Shown piece by piece: positions 1 through 5,627 of a stretch of DNA of 21,066 nucleotides. The notes below the pieces were generated by a model that was not told the origin of the DNA, did not search any database, and saw only the letters and a list, made by a program, of their open reading frames with translations. Every line of letters starts with the position of its first letter. The stretch's first letter is position 1. The translations under genes and the position numbers were made by a program. Origin of the DNA: JBDKGV01 sp039798005. GTDB lineage: Bacteria > Fibrobacterota > Fibrobacteria > UBA5070. The stretch covers positions 1-21,066 of the forward strand of contig JBDKGV010000030.1 of assembly GCA_039798005.1 (NCBI GenBank), given 5' to 3'.

Positions 1-726
1 AGCATCCCGACGATTTCATCGAGTGTTTATACTGGTCAAATTTCAGTTGTGTCTAATGTGACGATCAGAGCAATGGCAATGGCTCCCGGAATGTCAGCAA
101 GCCGTGTTCATAGTGCTTCGTACGTGTTCAATGCTGGATCAGGGGCGTTTATGGATGCGCGTGATGGTCAAATGTATCCGTATGTGAAAATTGGATCACA
201 GACTTGGATGGGTAAAAACTTGAATTATAAGGTGGATAATTCTTGGTGCTACCAGGAAAGCGAAAAGAATTGTGAAACCTATGGGCGATTGTACCAGTGG
301 TCTGCTGTAATGGGTTTAGAGCCAACTTATAATAGCACTCTTTGGAGAAAAGCATTACCTCATCAAGGCATTTGCCCGAGTGGCTGGCATGTGCCGAGTG
401 ATGCGGAATTGACTAATCTTACAGATACCTTAATGCAATCAACAGCTGCTGTGAAAAAGCTGAAAGCCAATAGTCCACTTTGGAATTATTCTCCAGAGCG
501 AGAAGGAACTGATGATTATGGATTCTCATTGCTTCCGGCAGGCTACAAAAATGAGAATAATACTTTCATCAGTATAGGGCATTACGCTTGCTTATGGTCT
601 GCCTCTGAGGTTTCCGCCTCAAATGCATGGCCTCGATATATTAACGGAGCAGATATAGTTGGATTTTCTCGAAATAGCTTTTACAAATTCGAGGGCCTGT
701 CATTGCGATGTATTCGAGATAACTAG
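1..726 (+). CDS. FISUMP-domain protein, 3' end of a larger gene (5' truncated by window edge)
   Basis: The frame is open from base 1, so the visible 241 residues are the C-terminal part of a larger protein. Residues 1 to about 45 resemble a chitobiase/beta-hexosaminidase C-terminal (CHB_HEX_C) beta-sandwich repeat, with the hallmark pattern TIRAMAMAPGMSAS followed by a SASY strand. Residues from about 52 to the end match the FISUMP domain: DARDGQMYPYVKIGSQTWM near its start, then NLNY, a YGRLYQW block, CPSGWHVPSD, a GFSLLPAGY block and a final LRCIRDN. FISUMP domains are known from Fibrobacter and Bacteroidota secreted or surface proteins; their role is not established. No signal peptide can be judged because the N-terminus is missing. 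The gene is clearly AT-richer than the rest of the window. It ends in TAG with no obvious intrinsic terminator after it. The FISUMP call is firm; the CHB_HEX_C call rests on the short visible strand pattern. Confidence 0.85.
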   Translation, partial: SIPTISSSVYTGQISVVSNVTIRAMAMAPGMSASRVHSASYVFNAGSGAFMDARDGQMYPYVKIGSQTWMGKNLNYKVDNSWCYQESEKNCETYGRLYQWSAVMGLEPTYNSTLWRKALPHQGICPSGWHVPSDAELTNLTDTLMQSTAAVKKLKANSPLWNYSPEREGTDDYGFSLLPAGYKNENNTFISIGHYACLWSASEVSASNAWPRYINGADIVGFSRNSFYKFEGLSLRCIRDN

Positions 727-818
727 CTTATTTTGATTGTGGTAAATTCGCTCAATTCTGTTGGTCTAGAGAGATTGGTATCTTTAGTAACAGGTCATAG
801 TCGGTATGTTTCCATCTG

Positions 819-848
819 TGCCGCGGGGCGTTGGAACGCCCTGTGGCA
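819..848. repeat. Imperfect palindrome with perfect 7-bp core
   Basis: GGGCGTT at 826-832 and AACGCCC at 835-841 form a perfect stem with a 2-nt loop. TGCC (819-822) and GGCA (845-848) can close it further across a 3x3 internal loop. There is no T-run on either side, so it is not a convincing terminator. It stands out as a GC-rich island in AT-rich DNA. Confidence 0.4.
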
Positions 849-899
849 AGTTGAAAATGTCCCCCGAAGCAGTCTTCTATGAGTATAACCACAAGGGAG

Positions 900-1079
900 T
901 TATACTTCTCCTTCAGATTTCTCGCGGATGATGTTCTGAACATCCTTCCATGACTCAATATTGCGAAACCAAGTGCAATCTTGGTTGCCAGATTTTTTTG
1001 TGTTTGTTGACAGCTTTTTTAGCACTGAAAACATCGCGTGACGATCAATGTCGATTCCCTCAAATGGATATTTTTCCAT
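900..1079 (-). CDS. Possible small hypothetical protein (59 aa)
   Basis: An ATG at 1079 opens a 59-codon frame ending in TAA at 900-902. The protein starts MEKYPFEGIDIDRH and ends IIREKSEGEV. It has a mixed, soluble-protein composition with several aromatic residues (TWFRNIESW) rather than the Arg/Pro-rich look of a shadow frame. It lies in the AT-richer part of the window, convergent with the FISUMP gene. I see no clear Shine-Dalgarno upstream of the ATG. I do not recognise the family and assign no function. It could equally be the surviving end of a decayed gene, since the remaining sequence down to 727 shows no convincing gene. Confidence 0.4.
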   Translation of the reverse strand: MEKYPFEGIDIDRHAMFSVLKKLSTNTKKSGNQDCTWFRNIESWKDVQNIIREKSEGEV

Positions 1080-1106
1080 TGAATGTTAAAGTGCTTGTTG
1101 CGAAAC

Positions 1107-1401
1107 GAGGGCATAGCCCGAGATCCTCGCATTCCCCCTCCTTGGGGCCCCCGTGTTGCGATCCTGATCGCGCGGGGCAAGCTGAAGCCGGTTGAGTCGC
1201 AAGGTTGCTGATCGCAGTGGTGGCAAGCCCCGCACAGTAGCTGCGAAAATCCGTGGGTCCAGCCGGCGGAACGGCTGGCGGTGGTTTCCAAAGGGCTACC
1301 GTCGGCCCTTTGGCCGGGCCTGGGCCGGAGGTCCAGAGCAACAGTGTCAAAGAAAATCACTTTTGACAAGTTTCGTACTTCGACGAGCTCAGTACGAACG
1401 G
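1107..1401 (+). repeat. Dispersed structured repeat, copy 1
   Basis: First of three same-orientation copies, with 2432-2668 and 4420-4715. It starts with a GGGC-3 nt-GCCC mini-hairpin (1109-1119). It then has a GCGATC-CT-GATCGC palindrome, a CGGGGC...GCCCCG long-range pair, a CCAGCCG/CGGCTGG hairpin (1259-1278) and a 10-bp hairpin (1288-1297 with 1304-1313). A conserved tail reads GCCGGAGGTCCAGAGCAAC. After the tail comes a REP-like palindrome, TTCGTACT (1372-1379) / AGTACGAA (1391-1398), around a TTCGACGAGCTCAG core. The left end coincides with the change from AT-richer to GC-rich DNA. No open frame is conserved through all copies in a way that suggests a protein. A structured RNA or a DNA hairpin element is more plausible. 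Copy 1 sits past the 3' end of the zeta-toxin operon. Confidence 0.9.
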
Positions 1402-1528
1402 ATGTCGAATCATGCATCTCCCATCCTTCGGGCGTGAGCTCCCCGCGTCGTGTTGCCAACGGGAGTGGGCCGGAGGTCCAGAACAACAGCGGTGCAAAAC
1501 CAAATGCCGCGTACGGGCAAAGGACTGG
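1402..1528. other. Intergenic stretch with a fragment of the repeat tail
   Basis: No gene is seen here. Positions 1466-1489 repeat the tail of the dispersed element (TGGGCCGGAGGTCCAGA, then ACAACAG), with one substitution relative to the full copies. Just before it, CTCCC and GGGAG segments flank a short spacer and could be a degenerate version of the hairpin that precedes this tail in the full copies. It is probably a truncated fourth copy. Confidence 0.55.
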
Positions 1529-1723
1529 CTAGGAATTCTGTGAGCGGCGCTGGAGCAGGTACGCTTCGCGATCGCGATCGGCTTCTTCTTGGCTGCGGAT
1601 CACGGGTTCCAGTCCCAAGCTTTTGGCGCGGGCTACCGCTTTGGCACCTGCCCGGGCCAGGGCATTGAGGACATCCTCGCGCGTGAAGGGGCGGATGGTG
1701 CCGGGACGGACCTTTTCAGTCAT
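1529..1723 (-). CDS. Small partner protein of the zeta-toxin-like gene (64 aa)
   Basis: I start this gene at the ATG at 1723-1721. It overlaps the stop of the upstream zeta-like gene as ATGA, which implies translational coupling. The product begins MTEKVRPGTIRPFTREDV and is 64 residues, charged and probably helical. A segment rich in Ala, Arg and Leu (NALARAGAKAVARAKSLG) is followed by an acidic/basic C-terminal helix (SQEEADRDREAYLLQRR). An in-frame upstream start would lie inside the zeta gene and is less likely. Size, charge and tight coupling fit an antitoxin or accessory subunit. In the classical epsilon-zeta and PezAT systems the antitoxin gene comes first, so the order here is reversed. 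The antitoxin role is inference from context only. Confidence 0.65.
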   Translation of the reverse strand: MTEKVRPGTIRPFTREDVLNALARAGAKAVARAKSLGLEPVIRSQEEADRDREAYLLQRRSQNS

Positions 1724-2271
1724 CGCGAGCCTTCCTCTTGGAGGGTGGGAACCGGTGTGGATCCGTCGAAGAGCATCCACCAGTCGACCAATGGTTTGTA
1801 AACGTTTTCAAAGTTCCGAAAACCGGCATGGAATCGGCGTTCGATCGTCTCGTCGGGAATGCTGTGACCGCCCTCCGACACGCGCAGATGTACGCGGGAT
1901 CGGGCGAAGTCCGGAGTCGGCAGGCGCAGGAAATAGAGACGCACGAAATACCCGGAGGCTTGCCAGCGGGGAATGCTGCGTGCCCAGCTGGTTCCACTCA
2001 AGGTGGTCTCAAAGGCGATGCTCTCGCGCCGTTCGATGCAATCCTCAAGTTGCCGAAGGAAGATCTTCCCGGCTTGGATGGCGGCCTCTTCCGGCGCGAA
2101 GGGCGAGATGCCTTGGGCGATGAGGTCGGCGTTGAGAAAACGCAGGCACTGGGCCTCGGTTGGCAGGAATTCCTGTGCGAAGGTGGATTTCCCCGCACCG
2201 TTGGGGCCCGCGAAGATCAGGATCTGCGGTTGCCGGAAATCCAGCGGCGGTTCTTCGGCCAAGAGCACCAT
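1720..2271 (-). CDS. Zeta-toxin-like P-loop kinase / predicted ABC-type ATPase (COG4185-like, 183 aa)
   Basis: The protein carries a Walker A motif, GPNGAGKST, at residues 22-30, and NADLIA at 47-52. It has FETTLSG at 87-93, and a lid-type segment RVHLRVSEGGHSIPDETI at about 126-143 followed by RRF. This is the pattern of zeta toxins and the related COG4185 ATPases. True zeta toxins phosphorylate UDP-N-acetylglucosamine and block peptidoglycan synthesis. Many COG4185 members are uncharacterised, so that substrate is not proven here. At 183 residues it is compact, like stand-alone COG4185 proteins. Start: ATG at 2271, with no strong Shine-Dalgarno visible. The stop overlaps the next gene as ATGA. 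The region just upstream is the decayed end of an Rpn gene, so the promoter may lie in recombined DNA. Confidence 0.85.
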   Translation of the reverse strand: MVLLAEEPPLDFRQPQILIFAGPNGAGKSTFAQEFLPTEAQCLRFLNADLIAQGISPFAPEEAAIQAGKIFLRQLEDCIERRESIAFETTLSGTSWARSIPRWQASGYFVRLYFLRLPTPDFARSRVHLRVSEGGHSIPDETIERRFHAGFRNFENVYKPLVDWWMLFDGSTPVPTLQEEGSR

Positions 2272-2289
2272 GCGTGAAAGATACTTGCG

Positions 2290-2382
2290 GGATCCGTGGA
2301 GGTTTCGGCCACACTGTGAACCGGGTCGCCCTCTCCAACGGATGTGACCGGCATTGCGCTTGAAGACTTGGCTGCGAACTGA
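2290..2382 (+). pseudogene. Deletion remnant of an Rpn-family nuclease gene
   Basis: Positions 2290-2334 match the part of the intact Rpn gene around 3190-3230 (the segment encoding FRHTANRVALS), with an extra base that breaks the frame. The sequence then jumps directly to a match of the gene's very end: 2341-2382 can be read as DVTGIALEDLAAN and a stop, against DVTGITPEDLAAN and a stop in the intact gene. About 340 bp of the middle are missing, and everything 5' is gone or replaced by the zeta-toxin region. It is a dead paralog that shows past recombination at this locus. Confidence 0.75.
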
Positions 2383-2431
2383 CAGGAATCAAAGTGAACG
2401 CCACGACTCCGGATGCATCCCGCTCTACCAC

Positions 2432-2668
2432 GAGGGCGAAGCCCGAGATTCTTGGCACTCCCCGTTCTTGGGGTCCCCGTGTTGCGATCCTGATCGCGCG
2501 GGGCAAGCTGAGGCCGGTTGAGTTGCAAGGTTGCTGATCGCAGTGGTGGCAAGTCCCGCAAAGTGGCTGCGGAAATCCGTGGGTCCAGCCGGCGGAACGG
2601 CTGGCGGTGGTTTCCAAAGGGCCACCGCAGGCCCTTTGGCCGGGCCTGGGCCGGAGGTCCAGAGCAAC
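2432..2668 (+). repeat. Dispersed structured repeat, copy 2
   Basis: Same element as 1107-1401 without the REP-like palindrome at its right end. It begins 49 nt after the stop of the Rpn remnant and ends 60 nt before the intact Rpn gene. The main hairpin has arms 2614-2623 and 2630-2639 with all ten pairs Watson-Crick. The loop is ACCGCA. The long-range pair carries a G-U wobble (CGGGGC with GTCCCG). The conserved tail GCCGGAGGTCCAGAGCAAC ends at 2668. Confidence 0.9.
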
Positions 2669-2728
2669 GCGGCACACAGGGCAAAGAATGTCATTGCTCT
2701 TTTGTTCACTGCGTGATAGATTGAAGAG

Positions 2729-3613
2729 ATGAGCGCATCCGATCCATTCTCGCACGATCAGGCCGTGAAGAACCTTCTCAAGGCCTATCCGGACGAAGCG
2801 CTGGAGTTTTTGGCAGAGGATGTGGTGCGACTCCATGGCATGCCAGTCTCTTGGGAGTTTTTGGACACGGCCGTGGGCAAGGAGGATGTGGCCGAGCCGG
2901 GTCCGGGTCAATCCATGGATCTTGCCATCCGTTACGGTTTCAGAGATGGGGGTACGGCGATCATGGCGCTTGTGGAGCATTGGTCGGACGCCGGCAAACT
3001 CGACCTCTTGCGCACGGCACGATACTTCCTGGAGCTTTTGCGTCGATTTCCCGGCGAGTCGATTCTGCCGATTGCGCTTGTGGATGACGAGCGGCCCCGT
3101 CAGATCGCAGACACGGTGGAGCATCGCGTATTGGAATTTTCACCCTTCCACTTCACTACGCGCATCGTGCAGATTCCTGCATTGTCGCTGGAGCGCTTTC
3201 GCCACACCGCAAACCGTGTCGCTCTCTCATTCACTCCGAACATGGCAGGCGCCGACGGTGTGGAGCAGGTGTTGCGCGTTACTATGGCTTTTCAGGATCA
3301 GGATGACCTGATGGGCGTGCGCAAGTTCTTTGCGTTCTGGGTGGTGGAGGCTAGATTGAAGTTGGATGAACAGCGGGAAGTGAAACGCAAGCTGAAGGAG
3401 ATGGCCATGCCGGAGATCATGGAATGGTTCAAGCAAGATGGCATCGAGGAAGGAATCGAGAAGGGGATCGAGCGAGGCCTCGAACGAGGGATTGAGCAAG
3501 GCGCTCGTGCTTCCAAGCTTGAGGACGCCCGGAAGATGCTTGAGCACGGCATCGAGTGGCGCATCGTGACAGATGTGACCGGCATTACACCTGAGGACCT
3601 GGCCGCGAACTGA
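2729..3613 (+). CDS. Rpn-family / PD-(D/E)XK nuclease-like protein (294 aa)
   Basis: The N-terminus, SHDQAVKNLLKAYPDEALEF, is typical of Rpn-type recombination-promoting nuclease or putative transposase proteins. The nuclease-fold core shows MDLAIRYGF with D64 and then ALVEHWSD with E83. The third catalytic position of the D...ExK motif is W85 rather than Lys, so activity is uncertain unless another residue substitutes. The core continues with LDLLRTARYFLELL and the strand SILPIALVDD. The C-terminus has the charged repeat typical of this group (EEGIEKGIERGLERGIEQG) and ends VTDVTGITPEDLAAN. Rpn proteins are related to transposase_31 (PF04754), and E. coli RpnA is known to promote recombination. 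ATG at 2729 follows a weak GAAGAG. It is flanked by repeat copy 2 and by a second, truncated family member. Confidence 0.8.
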   Translation: MSASDPFSHDQAVKNLLKAYPDEALEFLAEDVVRLHGMPVSWEFLDTAVGKEDVAEPGPGQSMDLAIRYGFRDGGTAIMALVEHWSDAGKLDLLRTARYFLELLRRFPGESILPIALVDDERPRQIADTVEHRVLEFSPFHFTTRIVQIPALSLERFRHTANRVALSFTPNMAGADGVEQVLRVTMAFQDQDDLMGVRKFFAFWVVEARLKLDEQREVKRKLKEMAMPEIMEWFKQDGIEEGIEKGIERGLERGIEQGARASKLEDARKMLEHGIEWRIVTDVTGITPEDLAAN

Positions 3614-3675
3614 CAGAAATTGCATGGCGATACCCCAATGCTAGGGAGACGCCGGCTGCAGAGTGCGAGAGCTTC

Positions 3676-4416
3676 TTGTCAGAGGAATTGGCCGAGACCT
3701 ATGCCGACTTGGTCTTTTCCTGTCCGCTTGCCGACTCGACAGCATTGGTCGCGATCCTTCTTGAGCACAAGTCTTGGGCTCCCAAGCATCCTCACTTGCA
3801 GTTGTTGTCGTACATGCTTGGCATCTGGCAGCGCGCCGAGAAGGCCGGTGCACATCTTCCTGTGGTCATTCCCATTGTTCTGTACCAAGGTCGTGAAGCG
3901 TGGACCGTGCGCAGCCTTTCACAGTCGATCGAATCGTTGCCAGACCGATTGCACACCTTTTTGCCGGACTTCAGCTTTGTCCTGATCGACTTGGCTCGCC
4001 TCTCAGGAGAAGAGCTTCGTGCCCATTATGGGAATCGGTCAGTGCTGCTTGCGATGGAACTGATGAAAGCGATCTTCACGCGGGACGAGGTGAAGGCCTT
4101 GATGGAGCGTTTGACACCCGCCGATGGCCCGTTGGATCATGACTTGGCCATGCGCTTCCTTCGGGTGGTGCTTCGATATATATTCAGACGCAGTGACACG
4201 GATGCGAGTGAGGCCCTGACCTTTGCACTTCATCCGGCAACCAGAGAGGTGACCATGACCTGGGAAGAGCAGATTCTTACGCGCGGGGTCGAGAAAGGCC
4301 GTCAAGAGGGGCTTAAGCAGAAGGCTCTGGAGGATGCGCGCAAGATGCGCGAACACGGGATTTCATGGAACGTGGTTACGGATGTGACAGGGATCATTCC
4401 GGCGGACCTCGAATAG
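3676..4416 (+). CDS. Transposase_31/Rpn-family protein lacking its normal N-terminus (246 aa, possibly a pseudogene)
   Basis: The core is well conserved: EELAETYADLVFSCPL (the catalytic Asp region), then AILLEHKSW with the ExK pair intact, QLLSYMLGIW, and VVIPIVLYQGREAW. It ends with a charged tail GVEKGRQEGLKQ and VVTDVTGIIPADLE. The family normally has roughly 50 more residues at the front (the PHDxFFK...FL region). Here the frame is open back only to 3595, into the end of the previous gene, with no ATG or GTG. The first usable start is TTG at 3676, and homologous sequence (ECESF) continues just upstream of it. The 5' end has probably been lost by recombination, leaving either a truncated product or a dead gene. 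It belongs to a different subfamily from the gene at 2729 but shares its tail. The stop is 3 nt before repeat copy 3. Confidence 0.7.
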   Translation: MSEELAETYADLVFSCPLADSTALVAILLEHKSWAPKHPHLQLLSYMLGIWQRAEKAGAHLPVVIPIVLYQGREAWTVRSLSQSIESLPDRLHTFLPDFSFVLIDLARLSGEELRAHYGNRSVLLAMELMKAIFTRDEVKALMERLTPADGPLDHDLAMRFLRVVLRYIFRRSDTDASEALTFALHPATREVTMTWEEQILTRGVEKGRQEGLKQKALEDARKMREHGISWNVVTDVTGIIPADLE

Positions 4417-4419
4417 ACG

Positions 4420-4715
4420 GAGGGCGAAGCCCGAGATTCTTGGCACTCCCCCTCCTTGGGGCCCCCGTGTTGCGATCCTGATCGCGCGGGGCAAGCCGAG
4501 GCCGGTTGAGTCGCAAGGTTGCTGATCGCAGTGGTGGCAAACCCCGCAAAGTGGCTGCGAAAATCCGTGGGTCCAGCCGGCGGAACGCCCGGCGGCGGTT
4601 TCCCAAGGGAGGCCGCTCTCCCTTGGGCCGGGCCTGGGCCGGAGGTCCAGAGCAACAGTGTCAAAGAAAATCACTTTTGAAAAGTTCCGTTCTTCGACCA
4701 ACTCAGTACGAACGG
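4420..4715 (+). repeat. Dispersed structured repeat, copy 3
   Basis: Full-length copy starting 3 nt after the stop of the truncated Rpn gene. The main hairpin (4603-4612 with 4619-4628) has different bases from copies 1 and 2 yet all ten pairs are kept, with loop GCCGCT. The hairpin before it has changed from CCAGCCG/CGGCTGG to a shorter GCCGG/CCGGC pairing. It ends with the REP-like palindrome, here CCGTTC...GAACGG around a TTCGACCAACTCAG core. The sequence from 4663 (AACAGTGTCAAAGAAAATCA) to the palindrome is nearly the same as in copy 1. Confidence 0.9.
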
Positions 4716-4914
4716 GTAGCCCAACGAGACAGCCGTCCGCAAGGACAAAAGCATCCAACCGCGCCAGGGATGCCGCCCGCAGGGCCAAGACCCCCGCAAA
4801 GCGGAGGCTTGGCAGGCAGCCCGGCCCCCGCCGGATCGGGGAATGTGGCCAAGCGGGGGAGGCGCCCGACGGGGATGGATTCTGTCGGGCATTTGCGATT
4901 TCTAGGTTGTTCTC
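4716..4914. other. Intergenic stretch with nested inverted repeats
   Basis: No gene is seen. CCCCCGC (4791-4797) can pair with GCGGGGG (4853-4859), and GCTTGGC (4807-4813) with GCCAAGC (4848-4854). A further CCCCG/CGGGG hairpin lies between. A separate perfect 7-bp stem, GCCCGAC (4864-4870) with GTCGGGC (4884-4890), is followed by ATTTGCGATTT, 24 nt before the methyltransferase start. This could be a weak terminator for upstream transcription or a leader structure. Confidence 0.5.
4803..4828 (+). repeat. Short repeat also found downstream of uvrA, copy 1
   Basis: GGAGGCTTGGCAGGC followed by AGCCCGGCC recurs at 16653-16678 with one base change. In both places it is followed at once by a GC-rich hairpin whose sequence differs between the copies (CCCCG/CGGGG here, CCCTCCGG/CCGGAGGG there). 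Confidence 0.55.
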
Positions 4915-5589
4915 ATGCTCAGCTGGGATGATTACTGGAAGCGCTACGAAGTCTCCAAGGCCGAACGATGGATGGTGGGGGAACGTCATGCGCTTCTCGA
5001 CCGATGCCTCGATTCGCTGGGGACCGGCACCAAGAAGGTCCTTGAAGTCGGATGCGGCGCGGGCAACAACATCCTGCGCCTGCACGAGATGCGCTCGGAC
5101 GTGGAATGCCATGGCTTGGATTTCAGCGAGGTCTCGGTGGAGATGCTGAAAGGAAAGCTGCCTTTCGTCCATCGTGCCGATTGCCGGGACACGGGCCTTC
5201 CCGCCGGCGAATACGACTTGATCTTCAGTTCAGGGCTGATGGAGCACTTCCCGGATGAGATGCCGCTGGTGCGCGAAATGCGTCGCCTGATCAAGCCGGG
5301 TGGACTCATGGTGACCTCGATTCCGGCCCGCTACTCGCTTTGGCAGCTGTACAAGCATGTCCATGGGAAGAACTGGATTCACGGCTACGAGAAGTCCTAC
5401 ACCCGCAAAGGACTGGTGAAGGTGCTGGAAAAGGGCGGATGGAAGGTGGATGAGGTCATCGGTCTCGATCCGTTTTCGATCAATGGCTTCGTGATGAAGT
5501 TGCTGGGGCGTTCCTTCCAGCCCGCTTGGACCAAGAGCCCCCTGCCGGCGGGCTATACGGAGTTGATTGCGGTGACCCGCCCTGCTTGA
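4915..5589 (+). CDS. Class I SAM-dependent methyltransferase (224 aa)
   Basis: Rossmann-fold methyltransferase of the Methyltransf_11/25 type. Motif I is VLEVGCGAGNN at residues 42-52. The acidic residue that binds the adenosyl ribose is D69 in GLDFSE. YDLIFSSGLMEHF at 100-112 forms the post-motif segment, followed by LIKPGGLMVTSIP. The substrate cannot be told from sequence; a small molecule, lipid or glycan precursor is as likely as a macromolecule. ATG at 4915 has only a weak upstream AGG. It is the first gene of a plus-strand run with short gaps (38 nt to the HPt gene), so it may be co-transcribed with the signalling genes, though the functional link is unproven. Confidence 0.85.
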   Translation: MLSWDDYWKRYEVSKAERWMVGERHALLDRCLDSLGTGTKKVLEVGCGAGNNILRLHEMRSDVECHGLDFSEVSVEMLKGKLPFVHRADCRDTGLPAGEYDLIFSSGLMEHFPDEMPLVREMRRLIKPGGLMVTSIPARYSLWQLYKHVHGKNWIHGYEKSYTRKGLVKVLEKGGWKVDEVIGLDPFSINGFVMKLLGRSFQPAWTKSPLPAGYTELIAVTRPA

Positions 5590-5627
5590 CACTTGATTCC
5601 TGTCCGCACAAGCGGTAGGCTGATGGT

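Noticed and set aside
1060..1350. Minus-strand open frame across repeat copy 1 (similar frames across copies 2 and 3, beginning with LLWTSGPGPA-like residues)
   Set aside because: Composition is Pro/Ala/Gly-rich as expected from GC-rich repeat DNA, the frame breaks or changes start and end between copies, and the variation keeps base pairing rather than codons.
5586..5614. TTGACA at 5586-5591 as a -35 box for the HPt operon
   Set aside because: No plausible -10 box at 16-18 nt spacing; it overlaps the methyltransferase stop codon.
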